Below are positions 23,718 through 32,900 of a DNA stretch of 64,000 nucleotides, piece after piece. The stretch's first letter is position 1. Each line of letters opens with the position of its first letter. This DNA comes from Mesorhizobium waimense (GTDB lineage Bacteria > Pseudomonadota > Alphaproteobacteria > Rhizobiales > Rhizobiaceae): NCBI RefSeq assembly GCF_003601975.1, contig NZ_QZWZ01000001.1, positions 248,001 to 312,000 on the forward strand. Reading direction: 5' to 3'. The notes beneath the pieces are model-generated. The model saw only the letters and a list, made by a program, of their open reading frames with translations, was not told the DNA's origin and did no database searches. A program made the translations under genes and the position numbers.

Positions 23718-25802
23718 ATGACCATGCATAAACTCGAACGTCTCCTGCGCCCGAAATCGATTGCCGTGTTCGGTGGGGCGCAGGCCGCCGCCGTCGTTGC
23801 GCAATCGATCAAGATGGGCTTTGCCGGCGAGATCTGGCCGGTGCACCCGACCAAGGACGAGGTCGCCGGACGCAAGGCCTATCGTTCCGTTGCCGACCTT
23901 CCTTCCGCACCGGACGCCTCTTTTGTCGGCGTCAACCGGCATCTCTCCATCGAGGTGGTCAAGGCACTAGCCGAGCGTGGCGCCGGCGGTGCCGTCTGCT
24001 TTGCAGCCGGCTTCCTCGAGACGGAAGCCTATGACGAGGATGGCGAACGGCTGCAGGCCGAGCTCGTCGCGGCGGCGGGCGAGATGCCGATCATCGGCCC
24101 GAACTGCTACGGCCTGATCAACTATGCCGACGGCGCGCTGCTGTGGCCCGACCAGCATGGCGGCATCAGGCTGCCCGAGGGCGGCCGCGGTGTCGCCATC
24201 ATCACCCAGTCGTCCAACATCGCCATCAACATGACGATGCAGAAGCGCGGCCTGCCGATCGCCTTCCTGATGACGGCCGGCAATCAGGCGCAGACCGGCC
24301 TGTCCGAAATGGCGCTCGGCCTTATCGAAGACGAGCGCGTCACCTCGCTCGGGCTGCATATTGAGGCCTTCGATTCGGTAGCCGGCTTCGAGCGCCTGGC
24401 AGCACGCGCCCGCGAGTTGAAAAAACCGATCATCGCCATGAAGGTCGGCCGCTCCGAACAGGCCAGGCAAGCGACTGTGTCGCACACCGCATCGCTGGCC
24501 GGCTCCGATGCCGCTTCGGGCGCGTTCCTGAAGCGGCTCGGTATCGCCCGCGTCGATTCCATCCCCGCCTTCATCGAGGCGCTGAAGCTGCTGCATGTCA
24601 CCGGTCCATTGCCCGGTTATAGGCTGTCGTCGATGAGCTGTTCGGGCGGTGAGGCGTCCGTGATGGCCGACAGCGCGGAGGGGCGTTGGGTCAATTTCCC
24701 GGAGCTCACCCACAAGCACCGCGCCCATGTCAAATCAACGCTCGGGCCGTTGGTCGCGGTGGCCAATCCGCTCGACTACCACACCTTCATCTGGAACAAC
24801 GAGCCGGCAATGACCGCTACCTTCACCGCCATGGTGTCGGGTGGCTTCGACCTCAACATGCTGGTGCTCGATTTCCCGCGCCCCGACCGCTGCTCTGATA
24901 CCGACTGGTGGGCAACCTTGCGCGCTTTCGAAGCGGCGCTCAAGTCCAACGAGGCGCAAGGCGCGATCGTCTCCTCGCTGCCGGAAAACCTGCCCGAAGA
25001 ATACACGGCAGGCCTGATGGCGCGCGGCATGGTGCCTCTGTTCGGCATTTCCGAGGCGATGGACGCAGCCCAGGCGGCAGCCTTCATCGGCTGGGCCTGG
25101 CGCGAGCCGCAGGCGCAGCCGATCGACACCTCGGCATCCGGTGCACCGGTTGGCAGCCACATCACGCCGGACGAGGCCGAGGCAAAATCGCGGCTGATCG
25201 AGGCCGGTCTGCCGGTGCCGAAGGGCGAGCGCGCCGGCAACGCCGTCGAAGCGGTGATCTCGTCCATGGCGCTCGGCTTCCCGGTGGCACTGAAGGCTTT
25301 GGGCGTCACCCACAAATCCGAGATGGGCGCGGTGCTGCTCAACCTCAAGGATGCCGAATCCGTCAGCACCGCCGCCCATGATCTCGGTCCGCTTGGCACC
25401 GGTCTCTATGTCGAGCGCATGGTGCGCGACGGTGTCGCCGAGCTGATCGTCGGTTTCACCCGCGACCCGATGTTCGGTGCGGTGATGACGCTGGGCACCG
25501 GCGGCGTTCTGGTCGAGCTGCTGCGCGACAGCGTCACCCTGATGCTGCCGGCGACACGCGACGACATCGAGGCGGCATTGCGCGGCCTCAAACTCTACCC
25601 GCTGCTCGAAGGCTATCGCGGCCGGCCGAAAGCCGATGTCGCGGCGGCCATCGAGGCGATATCGGGCATCGCAGCCTTCGTGCAGCAGAATGCCGGCGAG
25701 ATCGAGGAGCTCGACATCAACCCGCTGATCGTCTGCGCTGAAGGCAAGGGCGCCTGGATCGCCGACGCGCTGCTGGTGCTGGGAGAGAAGAAGAATGGCT
25801 GA
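23718..25802 (+). CDS. NDP-forming acyl-CoA ligase family protein
   Basis: A 694-aa acetate-CoA ligase (ADP-forming) family protein with alpha and beta parts fused. The N-terminal CoA-binding domain begins KLERLLRPKSIAVFGG; the succinyl-CoA-ligase-like domain carries VSHTASLAGSD with the likely phospho-His; the C-terminal ATP-grasp domain (from about residue 480) includes KALGVTHKSEMGAV and ends with ELDINPLIV. In this cluster it should attach CoA to gamma-butyrobetaine, crotonobetaine or carnitine, in place of the AMP-forming CaiC used by enterobacteria. It overlaps the next gene by 8 bp. Confidence 0.83.
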   Translation: MTMHKLERLLRPKSIAVFGGAQAAAVVAQSIKMGFAGEIWPVHPTKDEVAGRKAYRSVADLPSAPDASFVGVNRHLSIEVVKALAERGAGGAVCFAAGFLETEAYDEDGERLQAELVAAAGEMPIIGPNCYGLINYADGALLWPDQHGGIRLPEGGRGVAIITQSSNIAINMTMQKRGLPIAFLMTAGNQAQTGLSEMALGLIEDERVTSLGLHIEAFDSVAGFERLAARARELKKPIIAMKVGRSEQARQATVSHTASLAGSDAASGAFLKRLGIARVDSIPAFIEALKLLHVTGPLPGYRLSSMSCSGGEASVMADSAEGRWVNFPELTHKHRAHVKSTLGPLVAVANPLDYHTFIWNNEPAMTATFTAMVSGGFDLNMLVLDFPRPDRCSDTDWWATLRAFEAALKSNEAQGAIVSSLPENLPEEYTAGLMARGMVPLFGISEAMDAAQAAAFIGWAWREPQAQPIDTSASGAPVGSHITPDEAEAKSRLIEAGLPVPKGERAGNAVEAVISSMALGFPVALKALGVTHKSEMGAVLLNLKDAESVSTAAHDLGPLGTGLYVERMVRDGVAELIVGFTRDPMFGAVMTLGTGGVLVELLRDSVTLMLPATRDDIEAALRGLKLYPLLEGYRGRPKADVAAAIEAISGIAAFVQQNAGEIEELDINPLIVCAEGKGAWIADALLVLGEKKNG

Positions 25803-26577
25803 CGTCATTTCGACCCGCCGCGAGGGCACGATCCTCGAAGTTACGCTCGATCGGCCGAAGGCCAACGCCATCGACCTCAAGACCTCGCGGTTGATGGGCG
25901 AGACGTTCAAGGCGTTCCGCGACGATCCTGAGTTGCGCGTCGCGATCGTCAAGACAGCCGGCGACAAGTTCTTCTGCGCCGGCTGGGACCTCAAGGCGGC
26001 TGCCGGCGGCGACGCGGTCGACGGCGACTATGGCGTCGGCGGCTTTGCCGGGCTGCAGGAACTGCGCGACCTCAACAAGCCGGTCATCGCCTGCGTCAAC
26101 GGCATGGCGGTCGGCGGCGGCTTCGAACTGGCGCTGTCCTGCGACCTCATCTACGCTTCGGACCATTCCTCCTTCGCGCTGCCCGAAATCCGCGCCGGCA
26201 CGCTGGCTGATGCGGCGACGATCAAGCTCCCGAAGCGCATTCCTTACCATGTCGCCATGGACCTGCTGCTCACCGGCCGCTGGATGGATGTCGCCGAAGC
26301 GCATCGCTGGGGCCTGGTCAACGAGGTTCTGCCCAAGGAAAAGCTCGAGGATCGTGTCTGGGAGATCGCCCGGCTGCTCGCCAGCGGTCCGCCGCTGGTC
26401 TTCGCCGCGATCAAGGAGACGGCGCGCGTTGCCGAGGCGCTCACCTTTCAGGAGGCGATGAACAAAGTGACGCGCCGCCAGCTGCCGACCGTCGACGCCC
26501 TCTACGGTTCCGAGGACGGTATGGAAGGTTTTCGCGCTTTCGCCGAAAAGCGCGATCCGGTGTGGAAGGGCAGGTAG
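25795..26577 (+). CDS. enoyl-CoA hydratase, crotonobetainyl-CoA hydratase-like
   Basis: A 260-aa crotonase-fold enzyme. The oxyanion-hole segments FFCAGWDLKAA and NGMAVGGGFELALSCDL and the LPEIRAGTLADA segment match CaiD (carnitinyl-CoA dehydratase) more than fatty-acid hydratases, and the length is the same. It would interconvert crotonobetainyl-CoA and carnitinyl-CoA. It overlaps the CoA ligase gene by 8 bp, so production is coupled. The assignment combines these motifs with the carnitine context and is probable. Confidence 0.83.
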   Translation: MADVISTRREGTILEVTLDRPKANAIDLKTSRLMGETFKAFRDDPELRVAIVKTAGDKFFCAGWDLKAAAGGDAVDGDYGVGGFAGLQELRDLNKPVIACVNGMAVGGGFELALSCDLIYASDHSSFALPEIRAGTLADAATIKLPKRIPYHVAMDLLLTGRWMDVAEAHRWGLVNEVLPKEKLEDRVWEIARLLASGPPLVFAAIKETARVAEALTFQEAMNKVTRRQLPTVDALYGSEDGMEGFRAFAEKRDPVWKGR

Positions 26578-26598
26578 GACGCCGTCCGTTCAGCAGCC

Positions 26599-27540
26599 AT
26601 GACCGACTACAAAACCCTCATCGACGCCGAGACCTGGGCCTATATCGAGCGGATCAATTCCTATTATCCGCCCGACACGATCGACTACACGATCGCCGAG
26701 CAGCGCGCGATCTACGATCGCATGTGCCGAGAATTCTTTGCCGGCTATCCGCAAGGCGTGACGGCAGAAACCACCGCCATTGCATTAGTCGCGCACAATA
26801 TCCCGATCCGAGTCTACCGCAACGCGACGCCGAACAACGCTGCGACGGTACTCTATGTCCATGGCGGCGGCTTCATCCTCGGCGGACTGGACAGCCATGA
26901 CGATGTCTGCGCCGAGCTTTGCGCCCGTACCGGCCATGAGGTGGTGTCGATCGACTACCGGCTGGCGCCGGAGCATCTGCACCCCGCCGCCTTCGATGAC
27001 GTATTGGGCGCCTTCGAATGGGCCGCCAAGACCTATCGATGCCCGGTCCTGCTTTGCGGCGACAGCGCCGGCGGCAATCTCTGCGCCGCCGTCAGCCATG
27101 CAACGCGCGGCCACGCCAAAAGGCCGGTCGGCCAGATGCTGATCTATGCGGGCCTTTTCGGCGACCGTTCGAAGGGTTCCTATGTGACGCATGCCGAGGC
27201 GCCGATGCTGACGGTGCGCGACATCGAATACTACAAGCACATCCGCACCGGCGGCGTGGACCGAACCGGCGACATCACCCTGTCGCCGCTGGCCGACGCC
27301 GATTTCGCCAACCTGCCGCCAACGGTGCTGATCACCGCCGAATGCGACCCGCTGTCGTCAGACGGCGAAGCCTATCGCGACCGTATCCTTGCCGCCGGCG
27401 GGCGGGCCTGGTGGTTCGAGGAGCCGGGGCTGGTGCATGCCTATCTCAGGGGTCGGCATATGGTCGGACGTGCTCGCGCGAGCTTCACCCGCATCGTCGA
27501 TGCGGTGTCGGCGCTGGGCAGGGGCGACTGGATCTGGTGA
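26599..27540 (+). CDS. alpha/beta hydrolase of the HSL family
   Basis: A 313-aa serine hydrolase. It has the oxyanion motif HGGGF, the nucleophile motif CGDSAGGN, an acid in TAECDPLSSDG and a catalytic His in GLVHAYL, all in the order expected for the hormone-sensitive lipase family. No signal peptide. It is the last gene of the carnitine operon, 21 bp after the hydratase. By analogy with Pseudomonas, where an acylcarnitine hydrolase (HocS) closes the carnitine operon, it may release carnitine from acylcarnitines; hydrolysis of betainyl-CoA or carnitinyl-CoA is a further option. Confidence 0.78.
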   Translation: MTDYKTLIDAETWAYIERINSYYPPDTIDYTIAEQRAIYDRMCREFFAGYPQGVTAETTAIALVAHNIPIRVYRNATPNNAATVLYVHGGGFILGGLDSHDDVCAELCARTGHEVVSIDYRLAPEHLHPAAFDDVLGAFEWAAKTYRCPVLLCGDSAGGNLCAAVSHATRGHAKRPVGQMLIYAGLFGDRSKGSYVTHAEAPMLTVRDIEYYKHIRTGGVDRTGDITLSPLADADFANLPPTVLITAECDPLSSDGEAYRDRILAAGGRAWWFEEPGLVHAYLRGRHMVGRARASFTRIVDAVSALGRGDWIW

Positions 27541-27960
27541 GCCCCTTCGACATTTGCGCCGATGCGCAATGACGGCGTCTTGCCGTCGGTCACTTCGATC
27601 AAACTGAGCGACCAGCGCACGGGCCCTTCGTCCCGGCCAGTGAACCTTTCCGCCTCCGTCCGCGACTGACGTGAGGTGCCGCATGGTGCGGCCCGGAAAG
27701 GAAAGCCCGCCATGACCAGACACCCAGAGGCTCCACGGTCTCCGGGAACAACAGGAGCTCAGCGCGACCACCGCCTTCGGGATGGGGTCGATGCGCTGGG
27801 CTTTTCGCTGATTCCGTTGACCCTGCGTAAGAGCCGGCGTATCGTGACTGTGAGGAAAGCAGACAATTCGATCAGGGACGAACGTGACGGAACGCCGCGC
27901 CTTGCCCTGATTCGCGCGGCGAATCCGGACGTTTCTCCCGTATCCTGTGGGGGGAATGTC
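27541..27960. other. intergenic region upstream of secreted-protein cluster
   Basis: 420 bp without a convincing gene. The frame of the downstream gene stays open through part of it, but that extension would place 95 residues before an obvious signal peptide and has no ribosome-binding site. I saw no clear terminator or operator; a promoter for the secreted-protein genes must be here. Confidence 0.4.
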
Positions 27961-29922
27961 ATGTCTCGCGATCACGGCTCGTTCGTGCCCTCTCGCGCCG
28001 GCCGTTTGCGCCGCGCGGGGCAGACCGCCAGCGCCTTGCTGGCACTGGCGCTGACCGCCAGCCTGTGGCTGGGCGGCCACGCCCAGGCGCAGGAAACCCA
28101 AATCATCTATCCCGGTTCGATGGCGGTGACCGGATTTTCCGGCACCATCATTCCCGGCTTCGAGGAAGGTCTGCCGCCTGGCGTCGATCCGGTCGACGAG
28201 ACCTTCATCGACACCACGCGCGCAACCTTGCGCGTTTTCGACGTTTCAGGGCTGGGCGGACCGGCCTCGGGCCAGCTCATCTACACGCCGCCGCCCTTCG
28301 AGGTGACGGCCGAGCAGATCGGCCACGTATTTGCGCTCACCTATGACGACGGCGTGCGCGATGGCGTTCCCTCGGGCATTCCGAACCTCTATGCCGGCGC
28401 CACCTCGCTGCACGGCATCCGCATCGTCACCCCGGACGAAGACGCCGACGGACGGCCGGAACGGCAACGCCGCGGCACTGCGGGCGCCACCTTCATGGAC
28501 GGCCAGTTCGGCACCGAAAACGGCGGCGGCCCCGGCGCGATCTGGAAGATCGACGGCATCACCGGCGCGGTCTCCAAATTCACCGACCTCGACACCAACA
28601 GCGGTCCCGGCATCGGCGACATCAGCTTCGACAGCATTCACCGCCAGTTCTTCGTCAGCGACCTCGACACCGGCCTCATCCATCGCATCGACGCCAACGG
28701 CGCATTGATCGACAGCTTCGACCACGGCGTTGCCGGGCGCCCGGCGCACGGGCTCGCCCCTGTCGCCGACGACGGCGCGGTGATGGACATCCAGGGTGCT
28801 GCCTTCGACAGTGAAGACCCCGACAGCTGGGGCTACACGCAGGACGAACGCCGCGTCTGGTCCGTCGCCTATCATGGCGGCCGGGTCTATTACTCGGTCG
28901 GCGAAAAGGCCGAGATATGGTCGGTAGGCATTACCCGTGACGGCAGCTTCGCCGGCGATCCGCGCTGGGAGCTGACAGTCAAGGCCGACAGGGACTACGC
29001 CGTCACCGACATCGCCTTCGACAACCAGGGCTTCATGTACCTGGCGCAGCGCGGTCCGGTGGAAAACCGCTACGATTACAGCCAGTTCGCCGATTCCGGC
29101 AAAGGCGGGGTCATCCGCTACTGGCGCGAGAACCCGGACGATCCGGAGACGGAATCGATCTGGGTGGAAGAGCCGCAGGAATATGCGGTCGGCTTCCCGC
29201 AGGGCAACCGGCAGTCGGCCGGTGGGCTGGACCTGCAATATGGCTATGACGCCGAGGGCAATCTCGACACCCGCTCCTGCGCCGACACGCTGGTCAACAC
29301 CGGCGACAAGCTGCGCGACAATCCGGCATTAGCCGAACAGCTCGCCGCCGGTGGGCCGTCCGCCGTGCACGGTGTGCAGATCACGCCGACGCCGCTGGTC
29401 AAGCCGGCCAACGTGCCGCCTTTCGGCTCATGGTTCGTCGACTTCGACGGCTATTTCGAAGACCCCGAGGTAGAAGGCCATGTCGGTGACGTCGAGGTGT
29501 GGCGCCCCTGCGAGGGCCGTGCCGGCTACTATGAGGAGATACCGGGCGGCTATCTGCCACCGTTCTATCCGCCGGATTTTCCGCCGCCCGGCGATCTGCC
29601 TCCCTGTCTCGATGTCGAGGATGTCAGGTATTTCTGCACGCCCTCCGGCCTCGAGGCCGATCTCTATCTCCATGACCATGCCGGCTTTGGCGGCGATTCG
29701 ATCAAGGCTTCGTCCAGGACACCAGGCGTCGGGGTGACTTCACCCATGTCGCATGCGCCCGGCGCGCCCTACACGATCAACATCACCGGCCATGATCCGG
29801 GCGACACCGTCAATGTCGGGCTCTGCTTCTACAGGCAGTCCGACCGCGACAAGGGCGGCTACTTCCCTTGCTGCAAGATGACCGTGCCGCTCAGAATGCC
29901 AGCCGTCAGCTGCGAACCGTGA
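27961..29922 (+). CDS. large secreted protein, beta-propeller-like plus C-terminal Cys module
   Basis: A 653-aa exported protein of unknown function. After a long signal peptide (hydrophobic core SALLALALTASLWLGG, cleavage near residue 40), residues about 60-470 contain repeats of the type FDSIHRQFFVSDLDTG and IAFDNQGFMYLAQRG that resemble blades of NHL/SMP30-like beta propellers. A Pro-rich linker near 530-547 leads to a C-terminal module of about 105 residues (549-653) with Cys pairs and a final PCCKMTVPL, which has a counterpart in the next protein. GGGGGGAA precedes the ATG. The downstream gene starts 10 bp later, so the two are an operon. Not recognised as a named family. Confidence 0.75.
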   Translation: MSRDHGSFVPSRAGRLRRAGQTASALLALALTASLWLGGHAQAQETQIIYPGSMAVTGFSGTIIPGFEEGLPPGVDPVDETFIDTTRATLRVFDVSGLGGPASGQLIYTPPPFEVTAEQIGHVFALTYDDGVRDGVPSGIPNLYAGATSLHGIRIVTPDEDADGRPERQRRGTAGATFMDGQFGTENGGGPGAIWKIDGITGAVSKFTDLDTNSGPGIGDISFDSIHRQFFVSDLDTGLIHRIDANGALIDSFDHGVAGRPAHGLAPVADDGAVMDIQGAAFDSEDPDSWGYTQDERRVWSVAYHGGRVYYSVGEKAEIWSVGITRDGSFAGDPRWELTVKADRDYAVTDIAFDNQGFMYLAQRGPVENRYDYSQFADSGKGGVIRYWRENPDDPETESIWVEEPQEYAVGFPQGNRQSAGGLDLQYGYDAEGNLDTRSCADTLVNTGDKLRDNPALAEQLAAGGPSAVHGVQITPTPLVKPANVPPFGSWFVDFDGYFEDPEVEGHVGDVEVWRPCEGRAGYYEEIPGGYLPPFYPPDFPPPGDLPPCLDVEDVRYFCTPSGLEADLYLHDHAGFGGDSIKASSRTPGVGVTSPMSHAPGAPYTINITGHDPGDTVNVGLCFYRQSDRDKGGYFPCCKMTVPLRMPAVSCEP

Positions 29923-29932
29923 GGAGGGAAAG

Positions 29933-32900
29933 ATGATGAATCTCGCACTTTCCCCGCTCGCCCAGAGCAACCGGTCAACCAGCACGCAACCAACCGTCAT
30001 GGAGACGATCATGAAACCCCTGTCACTCGCCAGGCGCGGCGCGCGCTGGCTGATGGCGGCCGGTATCGCGGTCGCCATGCTGACGCCAGTACAAGGCTTC
30101 GCGCAAGACGCGGCCCCGATCAGCCCGGAGCTGAAGCTCGACCTCGACAATTCGCGGGTCGTCAATCCGAGGCCCGACCGGATCGTGCCCTTCTTCACCA
30201 AGAAAGGCACTCAAAGAGGCTGCGACTACGTCGTCTATTCCCTGAGCTTCGGCTTGCGCGGCGATCCGCAGGGCTTTGCAGATCCAAGCTTCGTGGCCAG
30301 ACTGAAAAAGGTCAGGGTCGACTTCAAGGACCAGCTTCCGCACGGCCTTGAGATCGTCAATGTCAATGTGTCCGGCGACGGTACGGATTCGTCAGGCGGC
30401 CCGCTGCCGGGTGCGACCGTCAGCACGTCGGCAGATCCGAACGATACGGCGACGGTTTCCGATTTCCGGATTTCCGCCGCCGATCTCGACGGCGTCGGCG
30501 CCCCGAACGAGCGCATCATGAATTTCCGCATCACGGCCAAGATCGATCATGCGGCGTTTCCCGCGCCGACGATCGTCGACAACCAGGGTCTGATCACGGT
30601 GACCGCCGGACCGGGCACCGCGAAGATCATCCCGTCGCAGGATCCGAGCAAGCCGGATGACGGCGATTACCTCACCGGCGAAAAGACCTCGATCAAGATC
30701 GACCTGACCAAGTGCAATCGGCCGCCGCCACCTCCCGGCAAGGAGTGCTTCAAGGTGGAGCGCGGCAAGGTCGATTGCGTGCCCGGCGGCGGCGCCTTCA
30801 TCTACCACATGCCTGTTGGCCCGGAGATGGGCGGCAAGTGGGTGCAGGTCTCGACGACGACGCCCGGCATCACCATCATCCCCGACACGCAATTGGTGCC
30901 GGCTGGCGGCGGTGTGCTCAACTGGAAGATCGTCGGTGCATCGCCCGGCGACGTCATCCACCTCATCGTCACCGGCATCGAGACCTATGCCGGGCCGGAG
31001 GAAGGCTGGGGCCTGTGCTGCTCGCAGACCATCGACATCGTCATTCCGCGCGACCTCAGATGCCCGCCCGACAAGGAGCCGGACCTCAAGGTCGAGAAGC
31101 GCGCCGACGTGACGCGTTGCACGATGGGCGGTGGCTGCGACTTCACCATCCGGGTCACCAATGTCGGCGGAGCGCCCTATCACGGCAAGATCGTGCTCGA
31201 CGAAGTGACGCTGCCGGCCGGTTCCACGCTCGATTCAGGGCCCAATCCGCCCTGGGTCTGCGTACCCGGAGCAACGCCGATGACGTGCACCCATCCGGTG
31301 ACCACGCTCAATCCGGGGGCTTCCGTCGACCTCAAGCTCGGCTTCAAGCCGACCGGGGGTTGGCAAGGCGGTGCTTTACGCAACTGCGCCACCTACAATT
31401 ATGGCGCCAGCGGCAAGCCGCTTTTCGGCAGCCAGCAGAACGATCGCGGCTGCGCCTCGATCCCGATCTGCCGGCGCGGCGATCGTAACCCGGACTGCCG
31501 GCCGCCGGTCGAGAAGAAGGTCGACCTGATCCTGAAGAAGCGTGCCCGCATTCCGGTCTGCACGCCCGACGGCATCTGCTACTTCGTGATCGACATCATC
31601 AACAACGGCAGCGTCCCCTATAATGGGCCGCTGACGGTCATCGACAACTATCCGGGCGGCGCGCCGGCATCCTCGACCTTCGGTCCGAGCCCGCCCTGGA
31701 CATGCGGACCGAATGGCCCCGGCCAGTTCCGCTGCGACAATGCCGGCATCGTGCTGATGCCGGGCGCCTCGACGCCGATCGTCGTCAAGGCGGTGATGCC
31801 GGCCGGCTACCAGTCGGACACCGTCGAGAACTGCGCGGCGCTGAAGCCCGTCCCCGGTGAGGTCGACCTCACCAACAACAAGGCCTGCGCCAAGGAACGC
31901 TTCCGTCATCCCAATGGCGGCAAGCCGACCCTGCGCATCACCAAAGTGTGCAACGGCTCGCTCGCCGGTGCCGCGGTCATCTCGTGCCGCATCACCGTCA
32001 TCAGCCTCGGCACCGCTGCCCCCACCGGTCCGGTGCGGGTCAACGATGCCGCGACGCTGGTGGCCGGCGGCGCGCCGGTCCAGATCCAGACCGTCACTTC
32101 TGACGGCGCGGAATGGGCTTGCGGGCCAGTCCCTGCCAATGCGCTGTCGTGCCAGATTCCCGGCGCCGTGATGACGCCCGGAACATCCAGGCATTTCGAC
32201 GTGACGGTCTCGGCCAATGGTGAGTTCGAGAACTGCGCGCGCGGCTCCTACGGGCCGGCGCCGGGAGACGACATCGTCTATCCGATCGGCCAGGCTTGCG
32301 CCAAGGGCGGCGGTGCCTCGACCATCCGTGTCGAGAAGACCGGCGACAGCGAGTGCCAGCCCGGTGCGCCCTGCACGTTCGAGATCACCATCACGAACGA
32401 CGGGACGACCCCCTTCTCAGGTCCGGTCCGCATCGGTGATGCGATCGGCGTGGAAGGACTCGGCAGGCTGGACGGCGTTGCGATCACCTCGATCGAACCG
32501 CCCTTCGGCTGCTCGCCGGAACCGGCAACCTTGCCTCTGTCCTGCATCGCCAACCTGACGCTCGGCGCGGGGGAAAGCCACGTGCACACTATCACCGTGG
32601 TCATTCCCGACGATGGCCGTCTGGCCGATCTGCGGGGCACGGTGAACGGCCAGAACTGCGTTGGCGTCCTGTCTCCCGACACGCGGGTGCAAGGCGGCGG
32701 CGACGTGCTTTCCGGCAATCAGGCCAACATCCAGGGTGATCGCGGCAAGGCCTATGCCTGCCATCCCTTCACCATAAGGAACGAGGTGGAGAAGGAATGC
32801 TCGCAAGGCTTCGTCATGAACGATGCCGGCAGGTGCGTCTGCCCGCCCGGCACCACCTTCCGAAATGGCCAGTGCTCGCCCGGCGGCGGCGTCATCACCG

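Noticed and set aside
27676..27960. 95-codon extension of the first secreted protein
   Set aside because: It would bury the signal peptide and no ribosome-binding site precedes it.
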